A DNA stretch of 64,000 bases. Source: Corallococcus macrosporus DSM 14697. Its GTDB lineage: Bacteria > Myxococcota > Myxococcia > Myxococcales > Myxococcaceae. Below the pieces are notes generated by a model. The model saw nothing but the letters and a program-made list of their open reading frames with translations, ran no database searches and was not told the DNA's origin. The stretch's first letter is position 1; every line of letters begins with the position of its first letter. Made by a program: the position numbers and the translations under genes. The stretch lies in the NCBI RefSeq assembly GCF_002305895.1, contig NZ_CP022203.1, forward strand, positions 908,501 to 972,500, read 5' to 3'. Shown in pieces: positions 20,092 through 28,204 of the stretch.

Positions 20092-21405
20092 TCACGCCCC
20101 CTTCTGGAGCTGGGCGGGGTTGAAGGAGACGGGGACGATGCCGCGCGGAGGCAGGGGCCGCACGGAGGCCAGGTGCTTCAGCAGGCGCAGGTGGTCCCTG
20201 AGCATCCGGGGCATGAGGAAGTGCTCGCGCACATGGGCATGGCCGCGTTCACCCAGCAGGTGGGCCTCGTCGGGGCGGCGCAGCAGGTGGAGCATGGCCT
20301 CGGCGCACTCCTCCACGGTGTCCACCAGGACGCCGCCGGTGCCCTCGGGGAGCTGCATGGGGATGCCGCCCGCGCGGCCACCGACGACCGGGGTGCCCTT
20401 CCACAGGGTCTCCGAGACGACGAGCCCGAAGCCCTCCCGGAGGGACTTCTGGACGACGACGTCGGAGACGGACTGGAGCGCGTTGACCTCGATGTTCCCC
20501 ACGCCGACCAGGTTGGTGAGGATGTGGATGAGGCTGTCACCGGCGGTGGCGTCGCGCAGCTCCTCGTACACCTCCCAGCCCTCGGGGTCGTCCATGGCCA
20601 GGGAGCCCGCGAGCGCGAGCTGGAGGTCGGGGACGTGGGGCCGCACGCGCTGGTAGGCGCGGATGACGCCGAGCGGGTCCTTCCACCGGTCGAAGCGGCT
20701 GACCTGGGTGACGAGGGGGCGGTGGGTGCGAATGCCAATCCACTCCAGCACGTCACGGGCGAGCGGCTCCGGCAGCGAGTGGTTCTTCGGGCTGAGCGGG
20801 TCGATGGCGGGCGGGTAGAGGCGGACGTCCTGGATGGGGAGCCGGGGGGGGATGAACTCCCGCATCGTGAAGATGGCGGCGTCGTAGGCGTGGAGGTAGG
20901 GCGACAGGAAGTCCCAGAAGGAGGGGTTGGGGTGCGAGGTGTCGATGTGGCAGCGCCATATCCACCGCGCGTCGAGATGCGGGCTCAGCGCGGCGAGGAC
21001 GGCGGGCTGCGGGTCGTGGACGAAGATGAAGTCGTAGTTCTCCGAGTCGGTGACGAGCCGGTGGGCGTTGAGCTGGGCGTTGGCCAGATACGTGGCCTTC
21101 TCGGATTCGGTCAGCTCGCCGGGCGCGCCCTGCAGGCCGTTGTGGATGCGCTTGGTGACCTGGAAGAAGGTGTCATCGCCGTGGATGAGCTTCCAATCCG
21201 TGGCGAGGCCCAGGTCGTTGTAGAGAGGAATCAGGGAGCGGAGGATTTCAGAGACGCCGCCGCCATAGGGCGTGGAGCTCAGGTGCATGCAGCGGGCGCC
21301 GCGCAGGTCCTCGGAGAGGTGGTGCAGCTCGTCGAGGATTTCGCCGGGGGCAATCCCGCGATAGGTGGCAAGCGAACGCTTGCCGACATCCACGACGTCC
21401 AGCAT
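20092..21405 (-). CDS. treT: Trehalose synthase, GT4 glycosyltransferase (TreT type)
   Basis: A 437-residue retaining GT4 enzyme resembling TreT, which joins NDP-glucose and glucose into trehalose reversibly. The N-terminal motif HLSSTPYGGGVSEIL and the later NAQLNAHRL are characteristic. The donor-binding end of the C-terminal domain reads SLREGFGLVVSETLWKGTPV, with the two Glu residues of the E-x7-E motif. The ATG at 21405 is preferred to an in-frame TTG at 21438 because GGGAGG lies 8 bases upstream. Trehalose is a stress and spore protectant in myxobacteria. It is the first gene of the treT-nfeD-slipin operon. Confidence 0.88.
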   Translation of the reverse strand: MLDVVDVGKRSLATYRGIAPGEILDELHHLSEDLRGARCMHLSSTPYGGGVSEILRSLIPLYNDLGLATDWKLIHGDDTFFQVTKRIHNGLQGAPGELTESEKATYLANAQLNAHRLVTDSENYDFIFVHDPQPAVLAALSPHLDARWIWRCHIDTSHPNPSFWDFLSPYLHAYDAAIFTMREFIPPRLPIQDVRLYPPAIDPLSPKNHSLPEPLARDVLEWIGIRTHRPLVTQVSRFDRWKDPLGVIRAYQRVRPHVPDLQLALAGSLAMDDPEGWEVYEELRDATAGDSLIHILTNLVGVGNIEVNALQSVSDVVVQKSLREGFGLVVSETLWKGTPVVGGRAGGIPMQLPEGTGGVLVDTVEECAEAMLHLLRRPDEAHLLGERGHAHVREHFLMPRMLRDHLRLLKHLASVRPLPPRGIVPVSFNPAQLQKGA

Positions 21406-21619
21406 GGCCTCGGCCTCCCAGGTGGGCGCTCCATCCAAGGGTGCGCATGGGGCGCGGGGACAACCGGCGGCTTCCGCCTGCCCGGCTGCTGCGCGGCGCC
21501 AGGGACGAGCGCCCGGCCGCGGGCCCGGGCATCCGCTGGTGGACGTTCGAGGTCGTCGGCAGATTGTCGATGAAGGGCGCGCTCCCTAGGGTCCGTCCGC
21601 AGCTCGATAAGGAGGCTCC

Positions 21620-21847
21620 ATGCGTCGTGCCGTACTCCTCGCCCTGGGCGTGGCCGTTGCCGCGCTCGCTTGCAAGACCACGCAGCCCTCGGGCGCGGAG
21701 GAACAACAGCCCTTGATGGGGCCGGACCAGATTCGTGAGCCCGTGCAGACGGTGCCAGACTCGCCGGCCGGCCCCGCGACGCCCCTGCCGGAGACCGACG
21801 CGGGGACGCCGGAGTCGCAGACCGCGCCGGAGTCGCAGCCGGAGTAG
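21620..21847 (+). CDS. Small lipoprotein, function unknown
   Basis: A 75-residue lipoprotein. The signal peptide has the lipobox ALAC with lipidation expected at Cys18, and the mature part is Pro/Glu/Thr/Gln-rich and probably disordered. A purine-rich AAGGAGG precedes the ATG at a good distance. No domain is seen. It is divergent from treT; the 214 bases between them carry no other gene. Confidence 0.75.
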   Translation: MRRAVLLALGVAVAALACKTTQPSGAEEQQPLMGPDQIREPVQTVPDSPAGPATPLPETDAGTPESQTAPESQPE

Positions 21848-21949
21848 GCGAAGCACCCGGCCAGCGGTGGTCGCCACGCATGGGTCCGTGACAGCGCATC
21901 CTGCCTCGCGCGCAGTTCGCGTCCGAGGTGGCACGCGGGAGGAGTCACG

Positions 21950-22160
21950 GTGCTGGCGACAGTCTACCGGGCGCAGCGGGTGTGGACGTTGGATGGGGCG
22001 CGGCAGGCTGGCGCCGGGGCTGGACGCCGACTTCGTGGCCCTGTCGGAGGACCCGCTGGAGGGGCCCGCCTCGGCGTTGGTGGAGGCGCGGGCCCTGGCC
22101 ACCGTGGTCGCGGGCGCGGAGGTGCACCGCGCGGCGCCTCGAGGCGCGCTCACTCGTTGA
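21950..22160 (+). pseudogene. Collapsed amidohydrolase remnant (N- and C-terminal ends only)
   Basis: A GTG at 21950 opens VLATVYRAQRVWTLDG, the usual first strand pair of amidohydrolases. Within about 50 bases a second frame takes over with GRLAPGLDADFVALSEDP and ends EARALATVVAGAEVHRA, the standard closing segment of the same superfamily. The whole catalytic barrel (about 450 residues) is missing and the two ends are in different frames, so this looks like an internal deletion with a frameshift. The remnant runs into the 3' end of the nhaR-like gene on the opposite strand. Confidence 0.65.
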
Positions 22161-23055
22161 AGATATGGGAGCGCGCCGCCTCGGCGATGGTGACGACGGC
22201 GGGGTGGCGAATCTTGCGCTCCACGGTGATGGCGTAGAAGCACGTCTCGATTTCGTGGGTGCGCCCGATAACGGAGCAGTTGAACTGGCGCTCCACCTCC
22301 GCCTCGATGGCGCTGGGCATGGCGAACACGCCGTGCCCGCGCTGCCCGAAGGCCTGGAGCAGCGCGCTGTCGTCGAAGTCCCCCGCGATGACGGGGCGCA
22401 GGCCCTTGCGCTCGAACCACAGGTCCATGGAGCGGCGCGCGGAGGACTCGTCAGAAGGCAGCAGCACCGGCGCACCGTCCAGGGACTGGGGGAAGTTCTC
22501 CTTGAGCTCCAGCAGCTTGCCGGCCGCGAAGAAGGACACGCCGCACTTGCCCAGCAAGTGGTTGAAGGAGCGCACGCTCACCGGCTCCGAGCTGGGCGCG
22601 TCCGCGAGCACCACGTCCAGCTCGTGCAGCGCCAGCGAGGCGAGCAACTGCGGCAGAGGGCCCTCGCGGCAGATGATGCGCAGTGACGGGCCGGCGTCGA
22701 GCGCGGGCTTGAGGAGTTGCTCCGCCACCAGCTTGGGGATGACGTCGACCACGCCGACGTTGAGCCGCAACTGCTGCCCGGGCGGCAGGCCGGAGACCAC
22801 GTTCTTCAGCTCATTGCCCAGGCGGAAGATTTCATCCGCGTAGCGCATCACCGTGCGGCCCACGTCCGTGAGCACCAGCTTGCGGCCCTGGCGCTCGAAC
22901 AGCTTGTGGCCCAGCGACTCCTCCAGGAGCTTGAGCTGGCTGCTGATGGTGGGCTGCGCCAGGTGCAGCTCCTCGCCCGCCTTGGCGATGCTGCCCGCCC
23001 TCGCAACCGTCCAGAAGTACAGGAGGTGATGATAGTTGAGCCAGCTCATGCCCAT
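22150..23055 (-). CDS. LysR-family regulator, NhaR type
   Basis: A 301-residue LysR-type activator. The start SWLNYHHLLYFWTVARAGSI and the DNA-binding helix AQPTISSQLKLLEESLG match NhaR, which in enteric bacteria activates the Na+/H+ antiporter gene nhaA. The effector domain keeps GKCGVSFFA and the GDFDDSALLQAFG segment typical of NhaR. No antiporter gene is adjacent, so its target is elsewhere or different. Two starts (23055 and 23049) are possible and neither has a clear ribosome site. It is divergent from the sigma factor gene and shares its upstream region. Confidence 0.88.
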   Translation of the reverse strand: MGMSWLNYHHLLYFWTVARAGSIAKAGEELHLAQPTISSQLKLLEESLGHKLFERQGRKLVLTDVGRTVMRYADEIFRLGNELKNVVSGLPPGQQLRLNVGVVDVIPKLVAEQLLKPALDAGPSLRIICREGPLPQLLASLALHELDVVLADAPSSEPVSVRSFNHLLGKCGVSFFAAGKLLELKENFPQSLDGAPVLLPSDESSARRSMDLWFERKGLRPVIAGDFDDSALLQAFGQRGHGVFAMPSAIEAEVERQFNCSVIGRTHEIETCFYAITVERKIRHPAVVTIAEAARSHIFNE

Positions 23056-23067
23056 AGAGATAATCGA

Positions 23068-23084
23068 AGTTTCGCCGCCAAACT
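23068..23084. promoter_or_regulatory. Candidate LysR-type operator between nhaR-like and sigma genes
   Basis: A perfect 5-base inverted repeat, AGTTT-N7-AAACT, lies in an AT-rich patch of a GC-rich genome, 13 bases upstream of the LysR gene start and within the shared divergent region. The form fits a T-N11-A-like LysR box. Confidence 0.45.
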
Positions 23085-23166
23085 ATCTAATTTTCTTATT
23101 GGGGCCCGACCTTTAACTTCCTCTGCGTCGCGCCGTCGTGTGGGCGCGTCCAACCGGAGGAGGTCC

Positions 23167-23961
23167 ATGGAAGCCATCAACCTGAACATGTCCTGTGAGT
23201 CCCCTGAGCTCGTGGTTTCGGCCGAGGTCGTGGAAGCGCGCGTCCGTGGACACCTGGAGCTGGTGCGGCGGCTGGCGTGGAAATACCGGTGGACCGGCCT
23301 GTCGATGGAAGAGCTGGTGGCGGAGGGCAACGTCGGGTTGATGGAGGCCGCGGGGCGGTTCGAGGAGCGAGGGGTGCCGTTCGCGGCGTACGCCAACCAG
23401 TGGATTCGTGCGCGCATCCGCGCCTACGTGGGGCGCAACTGGAGCATGGCGGGCGGCCGGGCGCCGTGGGTGGTGTTCCAACTCCGCCGGGAGCGGGCGC
23501 GGCTGGAGGCCCGGTGGGGGGAGGGGCACCCGGAGGTGGAGAAGCGCCTGGCCGAGGCCCTGGGGAAGCGGGAGGACGAGGTGGCCCGCGCCATGGAGGC
23601 GCTGTCTCGGGACGTGTCGCTGGACGCGCCGGTGTCGCCGGACTCGGAGTCCACGCGCCTGGAGGGGCTGACGGCGGAGGCGGACTCGCAGGAGGACCTG
23701 GTGGACCGGGCGCGGTGGGCGCGGCGGCTCCGGGACAGCGTGGACGCGGCCTGGCCGGAGCTGGATGCCCGCGAGCGGGCGCTGGTGGAGGAGCGGATGC
23801 TGGCGGAGGACGGGGTGAGCGCGGAGCTGCTGGCGCGCCGCTTCGGGGTGACGGCGGTGCGCATCCGGCAGATCGAACAGGGCCTGCGGGTGAAGCTGCG
23901 CCACAGGCTGACGGCCGGTCTCACGGCCTGGGACGGAGAGGCAGTGTCCCTGGCGGCCTGA
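23167..23961 (+). CDS. RpoH-like sigma-70 family factor (divergent)
   Basis: A 264-residue sigma factor with regions 2, 3 and 4 and no region 1. Region 2 is seen as LVRRLAWKYRWTGLSMEELV with AYANQWIRARIRAYV; region 4 ends in RFGVTAVRIRQIEQGLR. The position of the RpoH box reads WVVFQLRRERARLEA, unlike the classic Q-R/K-KLFFNLR, so it is a divergent RpoH-like member, possibly for development or stress. The GGAGGAGG site at 23156-23163 supports the ATG at 23167. No anti-sigma factor is adjacent. Confidence 0.87.
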   Translation: MEAINLNMSCESPELVVSAEVVEARVRGHLELVRRLAWKYRWTGLSMEELVAEGNVGLMEAAGRFEERGVPFAAYANQWIRARIRAYVGRNWSMAGGRAPWVVFQLRRERARLEARWGEGHPEVEKRLAEALGKREDEVARAMEALSRDVSLDAPVSPDSESTRLEGLTAEADSQEDLVDRARWARRLRDSVDAAWPELDARERALVEERMLAEDGVSAELLARRFGVTAVRIRQIEQGLRVKLRHRLTAGLTAWDGEAVSLAA

Positions 23962-23992
23962 CGCCTGACCGCCCGGGTGGCGGAGAATGCTG

Positions 23993-24022
23993 TTGACGGA
24001 GGAGGGAGGGGCTCGCTATGAA
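23993..24022 (+). promoter_or_regulatory. Promoter of tRNA-Phe
   Basis: TTGACG (23993-23998) and TATGAA (24017-24022) are separated by 18 bases and lie 27 bases before the mature tRNA. Confidence 0.6.
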
Positions 24023-24049
24023 GGCGCCGTTCCGCGCGGTGCCCCTTAC

Positions 24050-24122
24050 GCCCAGGTAGCTCAGTCGGTAGAGCAGGGGATTGAAAATCCCCGTGTCGGT
24101 GGTTCGATTCCGCCCCTGGGCA
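24050..24122 (+). tRNA. tRNA-Phe (GAA anticodon)
   Basis: A 73-base tRNA. The acceptor arms GCCCAGG (24050-24056) and CCTGGGC (24115-24121) pair fully, and the anticodon loop TTGAAAA carries GAA at 24083-24085. The D-loop GGTAG and T-arm GGTTCGATTCC are normal. The 3' CCA is not encoded; the next bases are CTC. Confidence 0.97.
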
Positions 24123-24138
24123 CTCAGCGGAGATGAAG

Positions 24139-24169
24139 GCCTCTGGACTCCTGGTCCAGAGGCTTTTTT
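24139..24169 (+). terminator. Rho-independent terminator of tRNA-Phe
   Basis: A perfect 10-bp stem (GCCTCTGGAC / GTCCAGAGGC) with a 5-base loop is followed by six Ts, 16 bases after the tRNA. Confidence 0.92.
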
Positions 24170-24300
24170 CGTTTCGGGCCCCTTGCGTTCCCGGGCCTGC
24201 TCGCGGGGGCGGCGGCCGTGCAACCCAGGGGTGCGCCCAGTCCGCGTGGCTTCGAGGAAAGGCGCGGGCACGACCTGCCAAGTGGGGCTAGTTTTCCCAG

Positions 24301-27300
24301 ATGTCCGACGTAGCGACAGTGGATGTGCGCTCCTCGCTGGAGAAGTGGTTGACGGATGCCCTGCTCCGCGAGGAGGCGGGCGAGGGCCTCTACGAACAGG
24401 GCGCGGACCTGCTCGCCCGGAAGCGGGTGCGGACCGTCCAGACCCGCGGTGACGTCGTCGAAGGCACTGTCGCCGCGGGGAGCCTGGGGCCTTACTCGGT
24501 GCGACTCTCGGCGAGCGGCGAGGGGGAGGTCTTCTCCTGCGCGTGCGCTGACTTCGATGAGGCGTTGTTCTGCAAGCACGTCGTGGCGGTGGGGCTCGCC
24601 TGGCTGCGCCAGTCCGCCGACGCGCCCGCCGCCGGGCGTCCCTCCACCAGCGACGCGCTGCGTGCCTGGATGGAGGCGCACCAGGTCGCGCACGCGGGGC
24701 AGGTCCCCATCAGCGCGCTCATTCCGCACCTGCCCGGCGAGCTCTTGCGGCATGGCGCGCTCCAGCGCCTGTCGAGCACCTCCTTGTGGAGCGTCCTGGC
24801 GACAGAGGCTCTCAAGCGGAACCTCAACGCCCATCACCGGGCTCTGCTGGAAGACGCGGCCTGGGACTACCTGAACAGGGAGGCGGAGCGGGTGCGGCGA
24901 GGCGTGGCGCGGGAGCAGGACGCGGCGCCGCGTCCGCCGCCCACGGACCTCCGGTTGAAGCCGCTGATGGAAGCGCTTGTCCGGGAGCGTGGACGCCTCC
25001 GCGCGAGGGTGCCGCCCCGCGTGCTGGAGGCCCCACCGGCCATCCTCCTCCGGGAACGTCCCGCGCGGCTGCTTGTCTCGGAGGCCGACGCGTCGAAGGT
25101 CGCCCACCTGCTCACCGACGCGCAATTCGGCGGGGTCGTCCTGGAACTCCATCCGCTGCTGGATGGCGGGGCGGGGGTCCACTGCCGGTGTGCGCGCGAC
25201 GGCGCCGGGGCCTGCGTCCACGCGCTCACGGCGCTGGATGCGGTGCTGGACTCGCTCACCCAGAAGTCCGAGGCGGCGCGCAACGCGCGCCTGGCGGAGC
25301 TGCTGTACGACGTCCCCGGGCAGCACATCCTCCAGGCGCTGGAGGTGGCCTCGCTCCCTGCGCGCGAGGATGACGCGCCCGCGCTCGAGTCGCAGGTGAG
25401 CTTCCGGCTGGAGCGAGGCAGCCTTCTCCCCTACTCGCTCCGCGCCTACCTGCATCGGCCGACGAAGACGGGGAGGCTCTCCAAGGGGACCCAGGTGGGG
25501 TGGCGGGAGCGGCAAGACGCGCTCGCCCAGCTCACCGCTCCCGGAGAGCGAGAGGCGCTCGCGTTGACGGAGGCGAGCGCCTCCCTGGCGTCCTCGGGGT
25601 TCAGCTTCAACCCCGCCGCCGAGGAGGGGCACTGGGTGTTGATGCTCCAGGCGCTGCGGGCGCTGGCCCAGAGCGCGCGGCTGCACCTGGCGGAGCGCCC
25701 GGACGTGCCGCTCCAGGTCCGCGAAGCGCCGCTGGGCTTCCTCTTCGAGGAAGAGGGCGATGAAGGCACGTTGTGGGTGCGCCCCGCCGTCGAAGGCGCG
25801 CCTGTCCAGGTGGCGGACCTGCACCCGCCCACGTCCGCGGCGCGGACCACCCACCCATGGCTGTTGGTGGAGCGCGAGCTTCCGCGCGTCACCCTGCTCA
25901 CCGTGTCGCCGGAGGCCGGCGCGTTGCTCTCGACGTTGCGCGAGGTGGGGGCGCGGCTCCCCTCCGCCACGCGGGGCGACTTGCTGACGCGCCTGTCCGG
26001 GCTGGAGGCCCGCGTGCCGCTGACGCTGCCTCCGTCCATGGAGGGGACGGAGGTCGCGCCCGAGCGCGGGCTGTGGGTCCGGCTGAGGCCCGTGGGCGAG
26101 GAGGCGCTGGAGGGCACGGTGCTGGTGCGGCCGCTCCGCGAGGGGCCCTTGCTGGCGCCAGGGGAGGGCGCGCCCGTGGTGCGCGGCGTGCGGGGCCGCG
26201 AGCGCGTCCGGGTGGCGCGGGACCTGGAGGCCGAGCGCGCCGAGGCCGCCGGCCTGCTCGAGCGCCTGGGGCTGCCTCCCGGGGCGCACCGCTTCACGCG
26301 GGGCGACGTGGCGTCCAGCCTGGCCCTGCTGGAGGCGCTGGAGCCCCTGGCCGGGGAGGAGGTGCGGGTGGAGTGGGCGCAGCAGCCCTGGCGGGTGTCC
26401 GGCACGCCCGGCGCGGCGGCGCTGCGGGTGCGGGTGGCGAGCGGGCGGGACTGGTTTGGCGTGGAGGGCGAGCTGAAGGTGGACGGCGAGCGCGTGGCGC
26501 TGGCGGTGCTGCTGGAGGCCGTGCGCCGGCGCAGCCAGTATGTCCGGCTCGGGCCGGGGCACTGGATGCGCCTCACCGACGCGCTGCGCGAGCGGCTCGC
26601 GCCGCTGGCCGACCTGAGCCACCCCACGCGCAAGGGGTTGGAGGTGAGCACGGCGGCCGCGCCCGTGCTGGACGGACTGGCGGAGGCGGGCGCGCGGGTG
26701 CAGGCGCCACCGGACTGGCGCAAGCTGGCCACCCGCATCCGGGAGGCGCAGGCGACGAAGGTGGCTGTCCCCCGGAAGTTGAAGGCCGGGCTGCGGGACT
26801 ACCAGCGAGAGGGCTTCGTGTGGCTGTCGCGGCTCGCCGCGTGGGGCGGGGGCGCGTGCCTGGCGGATGACATGGGCCTGGGGAAGACGCTCCAGGCGCT
26901 GGCGCTCCTGCTGCACCGGGCGGCCGAGGGGCCGGCGCTGGTGGTGGCGCCCACCTCCGTGTGCTTCAACTGGGAGCGCGAGGCGGCGCGCTTCGCCCCC
27001 GCGCTGCGCGTGCATGCCTACCGCGAGTCGGACCGCGAGGCGCTGCTGGAGGCGCTGGGGCCCGGGGACGTGCTCGTCGCCAGCTACGGCCTGGTCGTCC
27101 AGGACGCGAAGCGCTTCGCGAAGGTGGACTTCGCCACCCTGGTGGTGGACGAGGCCCAGGCGGTGAAGAACCCGGACACCGCGCGGGCTCGGGCCCTGCG
27201 CGCGGTGAAGGCCAGCGCGCGCGTCGCGCTGACGGGCACGCCGGTGGAGAACCGCCTGTCGGAGCTCTGGAGCCTCTACGCCTTGCTCTTCCCGGGGCTG

Positions 27301-28170
27301 CTCGGCAGCCGCGAGTCCTTCCGCGCGCGCTTCGCTGCCCCCATCGAGCGGGACAAGGACGCGGGGGCGCGGGACTCGCTCGCGCGGGTGGTCCGGCCCT
27401 TCCTCCTGCGCCGCACCAAGGCGGAGGTGGCGCGCGAGCTGCCCGCGCGAATCGAGACGGTGGTGCCCGTGGCCCTGAGCGCGGGCGAGCGCCGGCTCTA
27501 CGACGACGTGCGGCTGGCCGCGCTGGCGCAGGTGGGGGACTCCCCCGCGGGGGACCAGCGCTTCGCGCTCCTGGCCGCGCTCACCCGGCTGCGGCTGGCG
27601 GCGTGCCATCCCCGGCTGGTCGACGCGGACTCCGTCCTGCCGTCCTCCAAGCTGGAGCGGCTGCTGGAGCTGGTGGACACGGTGCGCGCCTCGGGGAGCC
27701 GGGCGCTCGTCTTCAGCCAGTTCGTGAAGCACCTGGCGCTGGCGCGCGAGGCCCTGGAGGCCAGGGGCGTGGCCATGCAGTACCTGGATGGCCAGACGCC
27801 CCCGGCCGAGCGGCAGGCGCGCGTGGAGGCCTTCCAGCAGGGGCAGGGGGAGCTGTTCCTCATCTCGTTGAAGGCGGGCGGCACCGGCCTCAACCTCACC
27901 GCCGCGGACCACGTCATCCACCTGGACCCCTGGTGGAACCCCGCGGTGGAGGACCAGGCCACGGACCGGGCGCACCGCATCGGCCAGACGCGCCCCGTCA
28001 CCGTGTCCCGGCTCGTCTCCCAGGGGACGCTGGAGGAGGCCATCCTCGCCCTCCACGCGGAGAAGCGCGAGCTGGCGGACAGCCTCCTCTCCGGAGCGGA
28101 CGGCGGCGCCGCGCTGTCGCCCGAGCAACTGCTGGCGCTGCTGCGCTTCGGTGCGGCGGGCGGTGCGTGA
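24301..28170 (+). CDS. SWIM zinc-finger SNF2-family helicase
   Basis: A 1289-residue Swi2/Snf2 ATPase. An N-terminal SWIM zinc finger has ligands Cys80, Cys82, Cys91 and His93 (CxCx8CxH). A long middle region lacks clear motifs. The helicase core has DDMGLGKT (Lys862), VVDEAQAVKN (DEAQ at about 950), ALTGTPVENR, the LFSQ-like segment VFSQFVK, GGTGLNL and DRAHRIGQ (about 1219-1229). Bacterial SWIM-SNF2 proteins are thought to remodel nucleoprotein complexes, for example clearing stalled RNA polymerase. It lies downstream of the tRNA-Phe terminator and converges with a nuclease-like gene. Confidence 0.93.
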   Translation: MSDVATVDVRSSLEKWLTDALLREEAGEGLYEQGADLLARKRVRTVQTRGDVVEGTVAAGSLGPYSVRLSASGEGEVFSCACADFDEALFCKHVVAVGLAWLRQSADAPAAGRPSTSDALRAWMEAHQVAHAGQVPISALIPHLPGELLRHGALQRLSSTSLWSVLATEALKRNLNAHHRALLEDAAWDYLNREAERVRRGVAREQDAAPRPPPTDLRLKPLMEALVRERGRLRARVPPRVLEAPPAILLRERPARLLVSEADASKVAHLLTDAQFGGVVLELHPLLDGGAGVHCRCARDGAGACVHALTALDAVLDSLTQKSEAARNARLAELLYDVPGQHILQALEVASLPAREDDAPALESQVSFRLERGSLLPYSLRAYLHRPTKTGRLSKGTQVGWRERQDALAQLTAPGEREALALTEASASLASSGFSFNPAAEEGHWVLMLQALRALAQSARLHLAERPDVPLQVREAPLGFLFEEEGDEGTLWVRPAVEGAPVQVADLHPPTSAARTTHPWLLVERELPRVTLLTVSPEAGALLSTLREVGARLPSATRGDLLTRLSGLEARVPLTLPPSMEGTEVAPERGLWVRLRPVGEEALEGTVLVRPLREGPLLAPGEGAPVVRGVRGRERVRVARDLEAERAEAAGLLERLGLPPGAHRFTRGDVASSLALLEALEPLAGEEVRVEWAQQPWRVSGTPGAAALRVRVASGRDWFGVEGELKVDGERVALAVLLEAVRRRSQYVRLGPGHWMRLTDALRERLAPLADLSHPTRKGLEVSTAAAPVLDGLAEAGARVQAPPDWRKLATRIREAQATKVAVPRKLKAGLRDYQREGFVWLSRLAAWGGGACLADDMGLGKTLQALALLLHRAAEGPALVVAPTSVCFNWEREAARFAPALRVHAYRESDREALLEALGPGDVLVASYGLVVQDAKRFAKVDFATLVVDEAQAVKNPDTARARALRAVKASARVALTGTPVENRLSELWSLYALLFPGLLGSRESFRARFAAPIERDKDAGARDSLARVVRPFLLRRTKAEVARELPARIETVVPVALSAGERRLYDDVRLAALAQVGDSPAGDQRFALLAALTRLRLAACHPRLVDADSVLPSSKLERLLELVDTVRASGSRALVFSQFVKHLALAREALEARGVAMQYLDGQTPPAERQARVEAFQQGQGELFLISLKAGGTGLNLTAADHVIHLDPWWNPAVEDQATDRAHRIGQTRPVTVSRLVSQGTLEEAILALHAEKRELADSLLSGADGGAALSPEQLLALLRFGAAGGA

Positions 28171-28204
28171 GGGGGCGTCCGCTGGCGGCGCGCGCGCTGA
28201 ACGC

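Noticed and set aside
24124-28128. Open frame of over 1300 codons antisense to the SNF2 helicase
   Set aside because: Shadow frame; the plus-strand frame has a full SWIM and helicase motif set, and this one has none.
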